Of a stretch of DNA of 64,000 bases, positions 39,275 to 50,637 are shown in pieces (position 1 is the stretch's first letter; the number at the start of each line of letters is the position of its first letter). Below the pieces are notes generated by a model that searched no databases, was not told the DNA's origin, and was given only the letters and a program-made list of their open reading frames with translations. Source of the DNA: Thunnus maccoyii. Its lineage: Eukaryota; Chordata; Actinopteri; Scombriformes; Scombridae. Location of the stretch: contig NC_056545.1 of the NCBI RefSeq assembly GCF_910596095.1, forward strand, positions 22,653,067 to 22,717,066. Reading direction: 5' to 3'. A program made the position numbers and the translations under genes.

Positions 39275-42200
39275 TATGTGTTTTACTGATGAAATGCAAC
39301 AAAATAAACTTATTTTTAAAAGCTGACATAACTATCCATGCTGTTTCCCATACACAGGCTTTATTTTGAAAAAATATTTATATCTATTCATTTATTTCTT
39401 ACTTTCAAAAGTTTCCTTAGAAAAGCAGTTGCAAGTGTAGCATGACAATATAGTCTACTAGAGTGAAACGCGCTTGTGAATTTAGTGCTCTTTTTTAGCT
39501 CTCTCTCTCACCTTCCCACCCACCACCCCATTTGTGGTAGACCAATTCTCAACCTGTGGTAAACACTGCTATCTAGAGCAAGTGACATAATTATTCAAAG
39601 AAAAACAAACAATATGTTAGTCGCATGCCCAAATACAGAAGTTACGGGGGGGGGGGAGAGAGGGGGGGGGAATCAGCCCCTAGCATCAGGAAGCAGCACA
39701 GGAAAAAGGACTAGTTTGAATACAGGAAAACACATGTTCTCTCTGTATGACTGCGTTTTGGTGTCTGTGGTTCAGTCAGAAGCGCATAGGCACGATTGTT
39801 TAATACACAATTGGTCGAATGGTTTTGACGCGGGTGGAGTAAGTGGTGACATGCTGCTTAACTCAACTGGCCTAGATTTTGTTTAGTTTGCTCTTTCTAG
39901 TGAAATATGATCATTCTTATCCAACTTTCACCTCTGAAATGTTACAGGTCACACAAACTCACTGATTCTTACAATTTGGCAACTAATGATGTACTTAAAG
40001 CTGTGATCTGCAATTGCCAGCATGTGCAAACTTTTAAAAGCATTTACAGCAGTGTTGCATTCGTGAACTTCTTTGCCTGAGCTGTTGCAAACCAGTTGAC
40101 GGAAATGTGAATATTTACATATGTTAGGTGTCAACAGCGTCAACTATTCTCAGTAAAACTTGTCTGCCAGCCATGCCAGCCCTTCAAAGAAAATGCAAAT
40201 GATGACAATTTCTCCGCTTCACTACCTTCATACAGGTAGAGGTATTTTTTAGACCTTTGCATGTCACTAACATATTTTTCTGTTTTAGGAATATTACATA
40301 AACTCACAATTTTATTCATTAAAATAGACACTGACAATAATCCCCTGTTTGTAAGTGCCATATGTAAAAATATAAATACAAACAACAGACAAAATAGTCT
40401 CCACCTGACTCTGTTGTCTCTCCAGCTTATTGGTTTTAAAATGAAACCCAGTCTTCCTGCACAAAATGTGTTAATGTACTGCAGAACAGCTCTCACTTCT
40501 GCAAGCACAAAAGCCTTACTGGTCTCACAAGCAGCATTCAAGCCAGACACGCATGAGGTGAGTGCATGAGTTCACATAACCTGAGACAGAGTGTGGGCTG
40601 AACAGTGTATCCCTGCGCCTCCGGCCCTCTGACAGACAATCTGAATTGAACAGAATTCCTTAGTGAACAAAGCTGTTTTATGGCAAAGCAGTGCAGGATT
40701 TCAGCCTGCAGTATAAACCACGCAGCGCTGTTGTGTACATTTTTACACATTGATATCGGTAAAAAGAAAATTCTTAACAACAAGTACGTTAATGAACAGA
40801 CACACTAGACTACACTTTCCCCCAGTCTTGCAGAGAGCAGAATACAGCCAGCTTCGAGCTTCAAGAGGCGCAGCCCATGATGTGTGTTGCCTAGCAACAC
40901 AGCCTTGTCATCAGCTAACTCCTTTTTACCAGTCACGACTAACACAAACACAGCTCATCATCTCTCTTCAGGCAGCCAGTAAATGCAGAACACTTACAGC
41001 TACACTACAACTCTACACTAAAACTCTTGAGGCAGCACATTTTCCAATAAAATATTACATTACTTAGACCTCTATCAGTGCTGACCATTGAAAAAGAAGA
41101 ACTCAATCTGGATTTTTATGAGTGCATCTTAAAATCAAATTTAAAACACATGCTGACCCTTGTATTTATCTGAGATTTCTACTTTCAACGTTGGTTAACA
41201 TAAGGAAAGAGTGAATAAGTGGCAACACCCTCCACAGGTAATACATAGGACTGACATTCATAGAGGACACTGAAGGTTGATAGATTTTTTGTGGGTCAAT
41301 CTATGGCTACAATGCATACCTTTTAATGTTGATTATTTGTTATCAGTGGTGCACACTGTCTCGCTACTGATCCCAACTTATGTGACAAGGATGGAGAACA
41401 AACTAAGGTTGTAACGTTTAAAACAAAAAAGGAGGGATGCTGAGGCACAGTTGTGGAACTTTTAGGATTAGCGACAGACACACTACATAAGCTCGGCCCA
41501 CTGCCTTTTCAGACATTTCATGACAACATCAATACACGTTAAAGAGAGCAGAGCTCTTCCACTGCTTTTCCCTCCACCTCCGGATTCATAGGCTTAGACT
41601 CAGCAAGGCCTCCAGACTATCTGTGCACATGCACAGGCTCGTGTAGTTCTGTTTCATAGCAACAAGTGAAGCAGGTCCCTGAAGCCATCTTTTACATTGC
41701 TGACCCTGCATAGTGTCCAGTACGGAGCTGACATAAAATGCACTGTGGTCAGTTTTTGTTACATGTGTTGCTTGGCTAGTTAGATGTCTTAACATAAAGA
41801 CTGACAAACTAAGAGTTTAAAGCCAACCAGCAGCGTCCAAAAATGATCAAGATTGTAATTCACATATTCTGTAACTATTACATGCATTCTTTAACTTAAC
41901 ACAGAAGAAAGTCATTTTTATAAATCAGCTGCAATGTTGATCATTGAACTCTTCCTTACGCTCCTCTGCCCACCATCAGCTTAACCAGTTTCCAGTACTA
42001 TGCATAATGACAGCTTTGACTTTTCACTTTTAAGAAGCTTCATCACTTCAAAACTAGAAAACCGAGATGCTCTTGATCTGTGGCTACTGCAACACCAAAG
42101 AAAGATAAAAAAAAAATTTATCTTACCGAGAAATCACTTATCTTCTAAGCTGAAAAGTGCCAATACACACAAAAATAATGAAGACTTTATATTATTAACC

Positions 42201-44080
42201 ATGGATATGCAAAAATAACCAAGCGAGAGTTACAGTAAACTGTGACCCAGGGCATGAAACCAACAAAACCAATATCTGATCTTATTTCCGTTTTTTGCGT
42301 TACTCAGATGATAGCACTATGCTCCCATCTCACTTTAGCCTCATTAGCTCCGTGACATTTATACTGCTACACTGGAAACACTGAATCAAGGCTGATAATT
42401 ATTATCCATCACTCATCAAAATGTACTGCTGAGCACTTACACCAAAGTTCTCCACAGCCTTCACATTTCACCGTGAAGGACAGATGTCACATTGATTAAT
42501 AGTTAACCTTTTAAATCATATTATCTTTTAATGATTAACTCTCAATTGCTTATGTTGCTCAACAGAAAGCTGAAGTATACAGTTGGTGTGTTGATCGTCT
42601 GTGCAGGGATTTTTATCTTAGAGGACTGTCATGTTCACTTGCTATAGAAACATACTCTAATATGCATGTTAAAAGTCAAGCAGGAAGGAAGGTATCATTT
42701 GCAAGACCTATCAAATTAAACACATAAGATAGTACTTAAGTCTTAGGGCACATGGACGATGACTCTTCACATCTCTTAAGATTGTGTTAAGATTCAAAAA
42801 CAGGCTAATAAGCACTTCACACCCCAAATACAGAAGCTGGATCAATTCTATATATGTGTATGAATTTTAAAAATACATCCATGAGGATACAAACATCATG
42901 GATACAACCTGAAAACAACTTGCTTCATACACTCTGCCATGCCCCCCAAATCACTGCCAATCTTAACTTTTAACAGGTAAAAGTCTACTGTATATCAAAC
43001 ATTACATTAAGTTTTGATTAACTTTACTCTATTGATGTCTGCTTGTACTTAAACCGGGTTTACGTTTTTCCTTCTAATTCATTAGTTTAGTCGTTTCAAT
43101 GTAGAATGACACCTGTCACAGAATTATACAATTAATTATGTGTCTAAACATGTTGAAAACTAGATTTATTTCAAAGACTAAACAGAGGAAAATATCGCTT
43201 TGGCGGGGTAACGTTAACAGTAGACAGAAAGAGAAGTGAAGATTGAATTGTATTCTCATATTCAGCTAGTTTTACCTTCACTTAACAGAACAACACATGC
43301 ATATACAACTAGATTCAAACACTGCACTGATCCCAATGACAGTGACCATCCAGAAAACCATCCTAAACTGTTATTTGAGTTTACTCAGCTGGGTGACTGT
43401 GGTGTTGCATCCATCAGCTAACTAGTGGACACGTCAATACAAAACAAAAAAAAACTGAAGTGCTGGAAATCATTAGCAACAGCATCATGAGTTGAGAGGG
43501 ATGAAATGGAGGAAGGTTAAACAATTATGACAGTACACGAAATCTCATACTTACTGTACACTTTTTCTAGTTTCGTTATATTATTACTACAGCACACGAC
43601 GTCAGATTTGTGGCTGAATTTGATCAGAGATAACTGGTTTGACACCCTTAGGCCCCGAGTTACGGTTAGCACACTGACGTTACTTAGCCAGACGGAGAGT
43701 CAACATTTAAGCTAAATAAACTAACCGGCCTACTTCGGTTTCTCTTGTTGCTTAATGGTTAGAGAGCTTTCAGATAACTCTTACTGTGCGCTAACTAACT
43801 AAGCTTGTCAGGCAACCCTGGTCTCTATTTAGTTAACAGCAGCAAGCTCGGTAGTTGACGGTAATAATAGCTGGCAAACTCATTAGCTCCAGAGGCTAAC
43901 TTAAACGCCAGGTTGCTAACGTTGTTGCTAACGTTTGCCGGAATACTACAGTAACTTGAGATAAAAGTTGACGATGATTTAATATTTCGCACGGAGGTGA
44001 AACCACGGCAGCACAACAGGATTATCTACATACACTGCCCGTAAATCACTGCCATCTTTGACTTCCCCACGGTGCTCATC
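39275..44080 (-). other. zc3h12b: Probable zc3h12b 5' intron
   Basis: If the non-coding first exon is near 44.1 kb, this stretch is intronic. The frame at 40140-40550 and others have no family resemblance. A G-rich stretch (39646-39670) is the only notable simple sequence. Confidence 0.4.
39646..39670. repeat. G-rich tract
   Basis: Eleven G, then 'agaga', then nine G: a purine-only run that could adopt G-quadruplex-type structure. Confidence 0.85.
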
Positions 44081-44340
44081 TCACCTTGTTGCTGTCATCC
44101 TCCTCGCCTGTTACAGTTATGTTTTGCTGCCATTGGCGCTGTCGCAGTTTGGTCGGGGTTGCCAGATAACGCGAGCGAAACAAGTAACCCAAGCTGTGAA
44201 AACACACCGGGGGGTTCAGAGCACCGTTACAAACTGGATTGCTGTTCCTCGCTGCTTAATCAGGCGTTTCATAAACGCAGGGCTTCTGTGCTGCTTCCTT
44301 GGTGGCTCGTAAGGACAGTTTGAGAACTGTCATAAAAGGA
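44080..44340 (-). promoter_or_regulatory. zc3h12b: Candidate zc3h12b first exon and promoter
   Basis: On the minus strand 'GCAACAAG|GTGAGATGAG' is a good splice donor near 44087. The sequence just upstream is richer in CpG ('ggcgctgtcgcag', 'aacgcgagcgaaac') than its surroundings, and no other gene start lies here. Inferred from position and composition. Confidence 0.4.
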
Positions 44341-44367
44341 CGGGTTCATAATTTTTCAAGTCGGGCA

Positions 44368-45454
44368 TAAAACAACAGTCAGATGTTCAAATGAACACTG
44401 AAACACGTTTTTCCTAACATAATCATTCCTCCTGTTCATACTGGCCATTAGAAGATCCCTTAATAATGCACTTAAAATGCAAGTGATGGGGGCCAAAATC
44501 CACAAGCCTCCTTCTGTGGAAGAATTTATTTACAGATCCCCTCCAGACATATATTATTACATTACATATAAACAGACTCTGCTTGGAACAATGATGTGAT
44601 CGTTGAAATTAAATCTACTCGCCCTTCATTAAAAATTCCAGAATCTATAAATAAAATATAATTCCATTTCAAGTTTAACTTTTGGACACAAGATGTCTCC
44701 TGCTTCACTGTAAAGTTCATTCTCAGTGTTTGGGCACTGGCGGTTTCAAGTTTCCACATCACACTTGTGTAAATTAAATATTGGACCAGGAATGGCTCCA
44801 AACTAGTTGTGATGTCACAAATCAAGCTCAGAGAGGCCTCTGAGCTTGATTTGTGACATCCCCTTAAAATCAGATTAATGAGAACAGAAACTTTCCACTT
44901 TCAGCAAATGAAAGTGAAAAACAGCCTTTTAGTGTCAAACTCTGCACATACATCATTCTGCACAGTGAAGCTCAAACATCCAACTGAAGGACCAAGAAGA
45001 AAAAACATTTCTGAGTGGAGGGAGACTTTAAAAGTTTATCTGAAGCTAAAATGAAGCTTCAGCTGTCCAAATAAGTCAAATCAAGTAGATATCTTTCAAC
45101 GTTATAGTCTTTTTAGTGCCAAAGTCCCTCTTTTTATTATACTTCCACCGCAGCTCAACAGGGAAACACTGTCCAAGGAAACACAAAGAGGGAATTTGAT
45201 GCAAAAAAGACTGTAAATGTGGCAAATATCCACTTGATATGATTAAGTCAGATGCTGGAGCCTCATATAAGTTTCAGATAAATTTTTAAATGCATTTATG
45301 CACAAAATGACTGTGTGGACACACTGTAGATTTTGGCCTCCATCACTTACAGTTAAAGCGCATCTGAAAGGGATCTTTTAAGTGTGATCAGGAGGAATGA
45401 TTACAGCGAGGAAAACCTCTTTCAGTGTTCATATGGACACCTGACTGTTGTTTT
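44368..45454. mobile_element. 1.1 kb element with long inverted ends
   Basis: The two ends are imperfect inverted repeats over roughly 130-150 nt: 'aaaacaacagtcag' at 44368 against 'ctgactgttgtttt' at 45441; 'atcattcctcctgttcat' near 44422 against 'gatcaggaggaatgatta' near 45388; 'tgatgggggccaaaatc' near 44485 against 'ttttggcctccatcactta' near 45332. The layout resembles a common percomorph non-autonomous DNA element. It contains a 50-nt near-perfect hairpin at 44811-44860 and no transposase. Confidence 0.7.
44811..44860. repeat. 50-nt hairpin, 23-nt perfect arms
   Basis: The left arm starts 'gatgtcacaaatcaag', and the right arm is its exact reverse complement ending 'cttgatttgtgacatc', with four bases between. 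It lies inside the 44.4-45.5 kb element. Confidence 0.9.
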
Positions 45455-47437
45455 AAGACAGACTTAAAAACTGTGAACCTATCTGAGAACCTATCCTTTA
45501 ACCCATCCTTTGTGTGTATGTAGTGAAATGTGCACAGGTGTAAGTGATTTCTAAATTGTGTAGTGTTTCTGTCATGGGGCAGCACAGCAGCTTTGTGTCA
45601 ACAGTCCTGGATTTGAATCAGACTGAAGGCTTTCATGTACATACATTTAGTTCAGGTGTTAAGGTGAACTTGAATCTCTGAACTACAGACAGTTTACAGT
45701 GTAAATGTGTTTTTTTAATATATGTGTATATGTGTGTGTCTGCCAAAGCTTCCCTGCCTTTGGCCCAACAGATGTTGGAATACATTTCATACACAAGAGA
45801 AAGCAAAAATGAAAATGGAAAGGCATGATGTCTTGTCGTGTTTATTTTAGTGTGAGGCAGTGTTCCACTTTGACAAAACGATAACGGATTTTCCGGGGGA
45901 ATCCCCTGATGTAACAGATGAAACTTTTGAGACAATAATAAAAAAAAAAATCCCAAAGAAACCCCAAACAAAAAAAAATATTGCCAATTTGTAATAACCA
46001 TTTTGAATACAGTGTTACAGTGTACAAATAGCTGAGAATATAAATACAAATTCTTTGACATGTGTTCAATATTACACTATAAAAAACTACATCATCTGAC
46101 CAATAAAACATTAAATTCACAAGAAAATAATACAAGGTAATACAAGGTGAAAATACCAGTTTATCTTTTGACACATTTCAATTCCAAACAAGATCAAACT
46201 ATTTTTCAAATACTTTTTTTTTTCCACAAGCTTACAGTTATGCAATAATGGAGTGCATCATTTCAATAAGAAGTTTGCACTGCACAGGTGGTCAAGCTGT
46301 TGGAAAAACAACCATTTTTCCCACAGTAAGGCCAAATTGGTTCATCAGGTCAGAAGCAAACACAGTAAGTTACAGATTATTAGATGCTACTAGCTTTTTT
46401 CTGCATTTAATTCTACTATTTTTATTGATATTTTACTGCTGTTTATTCATTTTTTGTAAAGCACTTTCATAGACAGTGTAACAGCGTGTGAAATGTGCTA
46501 TACAAATGAAGTAGCTTTGCGAGGCTTTCTACAGTATGTAAATGAAGTGGCAGCTGAAGTTAAGATGCAAGAACTATCAGTCCATCTGTACATTTTCTAT
46601 ACCTGCTGCTGCTATGTTGAGGTTAAGCCAAAAACAGTAACATGGCCTGATGTATTTCAAATATACCCCATAATAAAAAGGAGACACTTGTTATATTGTG
46701 GATTGAGATATTTAAATAGTCAACAATTTCACATTTTTTGTTTATTTTATTAAAAACTACAAATTCCTCTCTTTTTTCCCCCTAAACCCAATTCGGCCTG
46801 AAATGAGATAAACCAAGAAAACAGCTAGAAATGCTAAATTTAATCATCATGACAGGCCAACTTAAGCCTTACTGGAGCAAAGAGAGATTGTGAAAAAGCA
46901 GTAAACACAAACATAACTCACTTAAAGCAAAAGCACACATGTGGTTTAGAGGCAACTGGCAATGTGGGCAAGACTTGGCTAGCTGTGCTAATGGAAACCA
47001 GGTTGATGAACCGTAGCATTACTAATGAAACCTGGCTACTGAGGCTACATATGAGTATAAACATTTGAGTAAAATTCAATAGCTTAATGAGATGAGCCTG
47101 TGAACATTTTCAATGCAAATTAAACATTCATTACTCGCTTAAATACTTGCAATGGACTTACATGTATGTGACGTGTGAGAAGCAAGCAGCTGTTGACTGT
47201 GCAAATGCAGAAAATCCCTTTCAACTTCCCAATAAGACAGCGTTGTACTTGACTCAGCATGATGGTACAGACTTCACTCCATTTCAGTATCATTTCAATT
47301 CATGTCCTGTCTATCACAATGTACGACAACTTTTCAAAGGAATCGTTTGTTCAAGTAAAAATTACGCGACAATTCAGATGTAACATAAAAACACTCATCG
47401 GCACGTGTAAATGCCAACAGTATGATTGAGAGCCTTT
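45455..47437 (-). other. Intergenic DNA and probable amer1 3'UTR
   Basis: No coding exon is recognised. Minus-strand AATAAA signals lie near 46740 (plus-strand 'tttattttattaaaaac'), about 700 nt after the amer1 stop, a plausible transcript end. A LINE-tail-like stretch lies at 46380-46520. Confidence 0.4.
46380..46520 (+). repeat. LINE 3'-tail-like fragment
   Basis: 'tttgtaaagcactttcatag' followed by 'gtgtgaaatgtgctatacaa' resembles the 3' end of fish L2-type LINEs, whose tails often read 'taaagcacttt...gtgctatacaaataaa'. No coding part is attached. Confidence 0.5.
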
Positions 47438-50400
47438 TCAATCGAAGGCTGTCTCAGGTTTGTTGCAGGCCACGGGGCACATCACATCCCTGGGCGTTTC
47501 ATCTTTAGGCACACCTGCGTTCAGAGGACTTCCAGTATGAGATATTCCCTCCCTATCAGCCACTTGTCTGCTTTTACCACACTGATTATAGGATTGCAAA
47601 TCAGTGGCAGCTTTACAAAACATCTCCTCGCCGGCATCATTTGATACCTCCCCCATCATTTCAGAATAAACAAAGGTGCTATGAGGTAAACAAGAGTCTG
47701 ATTGCAAAGGAAGGTGACACTGTCTATTGTAAAGCTCTGTGTTCTGTGAAATTAAATCACAGGACACTCTGTCCAATGCATTAGAGCAAAGACGTTGTGA
47801 TTTACTGCTGGGAAAATCACCGCTGGATGAATTTGAAAATATTTTGTGTTTTACTTGGGTTTGACTGAGACTCTGGACTTTTTCAGTTATTTCCCCATCT
47901 GTCAAAGGAAGGCTTAGAGCCATTTCTGACCTTTTTTGCCATGATAAGGCCATAATGCTGCTACTGTCTCTAACCTCTGATGCGGACATGAGTACATTCT
48001 TTTTGTAATATGGTGAGGAATCTCTTTCAGAGTCCTTCTCAGTTTGAGGACAAGAAACGATAGCAGCTCTGTTCTCTCTGTACGCGTCAGGCATCTTTAA
48101 TTCAAGGCTTTCTGTGTCCAGAGACCTACTTCTCCTGTCTAGAGACAATGGATTAGGCATGGACTGGCTGACTCTTGTAAGGCCTAGGTGCCGTGGGAGA
48201 CTAGCAATTGCCCATGTATTACTTATCAGGTTCTGTTCATACAGGTCTAACATTTGATAGTCACATTCAGCAAATGCGTCTTTTTGTAGGTAGCTTTCTT
48301 CAAATTCCTGATAGGGCGATGAGATGTCCTCCTCAAGTTCCATGTGAATCTGCTCATCGTATTCACCCTCGTTATGCATATCCACTACATCGAATGTGAC
48401 TATGGTAGGTAAGGCCTGCATATTTGGGGTGAAAGCAGAGTTTGTCTCTAAACCGTCCACACTGTTGTGCAAGTTACTCAGCATCTGAGAGTGTTTTGTG
48501 TAGTCCACAAGTGCTTGTGAGAAACACACAGCTTGTCCATCATCCAAATCATTGTTACAATCTGGAGACTGAGAATTGATATTTTTGTACGGCAAAGCCA
48601 CAGGCTTGTTTTCCTCAAGATGCTGCTCTTTGGGTTCACAAAACGCTTCAAAATCTGGGTTGGATGTGCTTCCGAATGATATGCTGCTGTGCCTTTTCTC
48701 ACAGTCAGCATTTATGGATTTTGTTATTTTTTCAGAGGAAGCGAGCATATCTCCCTTTTCATCAAATACATCTGGTTCAATATTATTCTTGTTGACTGAC
48801 GCTTGTGGCTTTGAATTCAAATTACAGTTTTTCTTCAAGCCTATTTCCTGCAGACCCACCGTGTTTCGTGCCAACTCTGAGGATTTACCGCACGTGCTCG
48901 GCATCTCTAGAAAGTCGTGAACTTGATACAGTTCAGTGCTTATTTGTAATCGATTAATCTCTGGAGCAAAGGCGGAATCTGTCACATCTTCTGGCTCGCT
49001 TACATATTCGCTCTGTTTGGAAGTGGGCAGCTTTGATTTGTTTTCATAATGTGGACTGATAAGACTCTCGTCTGGTGCGAAAAGTTCATAGAGGGCATCA
49101 CCGCTGTAACTGTCCCTGGGCAATCTGTCTGTCCTTAGTCTGTCTGATTTTTCTTGTCCTTCATCTGGACCCGGGGTAGTTGAATCATAGTAGCCCTCAT
49201 CACTATTTGGAACTGACTCTTGATGCTCACTCTGAGGAGTTAACACATCAGCAATGGAAGTGTCCATGCCACTGGCTTGTTGTGCACTGTTACTGTTCAG
49301 TAAGTCCATATTGTGAGAACTTGTCAGGTCAGTAGTCATATCTGTGTGGTCTTGGTTACAAGTGCAGCAAATTTCCTCTGACGTGTTATTTCCCCAGAAT
49401 TCCTGAAGACACTCCTCATCCAAATCTTCGGGCGAGGCCATTTCCTCGCCGCCACCTTGATAAGTGAGATAGCAAGAGGCCCTCTTTCCTCCATTCCTAC
49501 TCCTTTCTCCAGAAACCGTGCTCTCTGTAATGCTGTCGTCTTCTTGATCTGCAATTATGTCCCCGCAGCCAGTGAGTGAATCAAAGCTCTTTAATGACGC
49601 AACTTCTCCAAAAATCAGGTTGAGCTGATCGGATGAGCCAGCAGGCGCTTCAGCCTTCAGTACAGGCTCGGGCATCATCTCAAGTTTCAGACAGGGCTCG
49701 CTGTGTCCTCTGGAACTCTCCTTGTATTCACTGGAAACTATGGCCATCAAATTCATTTCCTCCATTTGATCATCACACATCTGATCATCGAGCTCAGATT
49801 TCGGGCTCTCTTGCTCTACGCTCTTCTCTAAGGCCATCGCATCAGCATCAATACATTCAGGACCGATGGAAATATCACATATAACATTTTCAAAATCAGG
49901 CACGTCAGGTTCAGATCCCAGGCACTCTGTGACAAACTGGTTGGTGTTATCCTGGACAACAGGAACCTCTTTCTTGCAGTGAGAAGAGGACATTGCAATC
50001 ATTTCAGTTTTGTCCGATCCAACATTTCTGTGGCTTCTGTGATGCTTAAAACTGTTGAAAAGACTCCTAAAACCCCTTTTCTGCCGGGTGAGGGTCAGTG
50101 ATTTCTGGTCAGCAGCGGGGTGACTACATTCATTTTGACAGCTACTGTGGAGCTCTCCAGCCGAGTCCCTCTGGCTGTGGTACTCAAAATCTCCAGCTGA
50201 GGTGTACCCACTTCTCAGATTGTCATCATGACTAACCTTACTTAGCCCATCATGTGTTCTGCTTTTGCACATTCCTTTCTTGGAAGACCACTTGTTCAGA
50301 TTTTTACTCCTGCCTCCAAAAAAACTCGGTAAGATACAGATGCTTTTGCGAACTCCAAAGAAAGTCAGCGCAGTCCTCCTAAATTTCCCTGATTTCTGAG

Positions 50401-50539
50401 ATTTCGCGGTAGTGTTCATCGTATCTGAGTGAAGCTCTTCCGTTATATCATCAGGGCCACATCGTGAGGGATGTCCAGGGCTGACTGTGGCTAAATCTTT
50501 CATGTCATTCGGAAGCTCATCTACCTTGCGAGACGCCAT
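47438..50539 (-). CDS. amer1: AMER1 (APC membrane recruitment protein 1, WTX family)
   Basis: A single uninterrupted frame of 1033 residues (human 1135). AMER1 binds PIP2 at the plasma membrane, recruits APC and acts in the beta-catenin destruction complex. Family blocks in order: basic N-terminal 'GKFRRTALTFFG...SICILPSFFGG' and 'SKKGMCKSRTHDGLS' (about 49-95); 'SLKSFDSLTGCGDIIADQ' and 'LTYQGGGEEMASPEDLDEE' (about 310-380); 'LTPQSEHQESVPNSDEGYYD' (about 430-455); 'LPRDSYSGDALYELFAPDES' (about 480-500); 'CFSQALVDYTK' (about 677); 'LDRRSRSLDTESLELK' (about 800). The start MASRKVDELP at 50539 is chosen because the in-frame extension upstream crosses probable leader. The human Arg/Glu/Ala-rich repeat region is absent, and the last 150 residues diverge. 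The one-coding-exon layout matches human. Confidence 0.95.
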   Translation of the reverse strand: MASRKVDELPNDMKDLATVSPGHPSRCGPDDITEELHSDTMNTTAKSQKSGKFRRTALTFFGVRKSICILPSFFGGRSKNLNKWSSKKGMCKSRTHDGLSKVSHDDNLRSGYTSAGDFEYHSQRDSAGELHSSCQNECSHPAADQKSLTLTRQKRGFRSLFNSFKHHRSHRNVGSDKTEMIAMSSSHCKKEVPVVQDNTNQFVTECLGSEPDVPDFENVICDISIGPECIDADAMALEKSVEQESPKSELDDQMCDDQMEEMNLMAIVSSEYKESSRGHSEPCLKLEMMPEPVLKAEAPAGSSDQLNLIFGEVASLKSFDSLTGCGDIIADQEDDSITESTVSGERSRNGGKRASCYLTYQGGGEEMASPEDLDEECLQEFWGNNTSEEICCTCNQDHTDMTTDLTSSHNMDLLNSNSAQQASGMDTSIADVLTPQSEHQESVPNSDEGYYDSTTPGPDEGQEKSDRLRTDRLPRDSYSGDALYELFAPDESLISPHYENKSKLPTSKQSEYVSEPEDVTDSAFAPEINRLQISTELYQVHDFLEMPSTCGKSSELARNTVGLQEIGLKKNCNLNSKPQASVNKNNIEPDVFDEKGDMLASSEKITKSINADCEKRHSSISFGSTSNPDFEAFCEPKEQHLEENKPVALPYKNINSQSPDCNNDLDDGQAVCFSQALVDYTKHSQMLSNLHNSVDGLETNSAFTPNMQALPTIVTFDVVDMHNEGEYDEQIHMELEEDISSPYQEFEESYLQKDAFAECDYQMLDLYEQNLISNTWAIASLPRHLGLTRVSQSMPNPLSLDRRSRSLDTESLELKMPDAYRENRAAIVSCPQTEKDSERDSSPYYKKNVLMSASEVRDSSSIMALSWQKRSEMALSLPLTDGEITEKVQSLSQTQVKHKIFSNSSSGDFPSSKSQRLCSNALDRVSCDLISQNTELYNRQCHLPLQSDSCLPHSTFVYSEMMGEVSNDAGEEMFCKAATDLQSYNQCGKSRQVADREGISHTGSPLNAGVPKDETPRDVMCPVACNKPETAFD

Positions 50540-50550
50540 GGCTACCACGT

Positions 50551-50580
50551 TTACAGAAGCATGAGACTGACAGAAGGCAT
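50551..50580 (-). other. Upstream ORF 2 in amer1 leader (9 codons)
   Basis: ATG at 50580 opens MPSVSLMLL and stops at 50551-50553, leaving only 11 nt before the main ATG at 50539. Confidence 0.5.
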
Positions 50581-50604
50581 AGCAGCAGAATCTTCTCAAT
50601 CAGC

Positions 50605-50637
50605 TCACTGGATGACAGCGGTGAATTTGTCCTCCAT
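50605..50637 (-). other. Upstream ORF 1 in amer1 leader (10 codons)
   Basis: ATG at 50637 opens MEDKFTAVIQ and stops at 50605-50607. Directly visible; role inferred. Confidence 0.5.

Noticed and set aside
40140..40569. Overlapping frames of 136 and 102 residues on opposite strands
   Set aside because: No domain or homologue is recognisable, no coding exon boundaries are evident, and they lie in a probable intron.
45585..45650. Possible tRNA-derived SINE ('cctggatttgaatcagactg')
   Set aside because: Only a short fragment resembling a B box was seen; no A box or second copy supports it.
45633..46174. Two overlapping minus-strand frames with hydrophobic stretches
   Set aside because: AT-rich composition explains the Phe/Leu content; the frames overlap each other and resemble nothing known.
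50540..50599. Longer amer1 N-terminus ('RRFCCYAFCQSHASVNVVA')
   Set aside because: It lies in the leader with two uORFs, lacks family resemblance and precedes the better-placed ATG at 50539.
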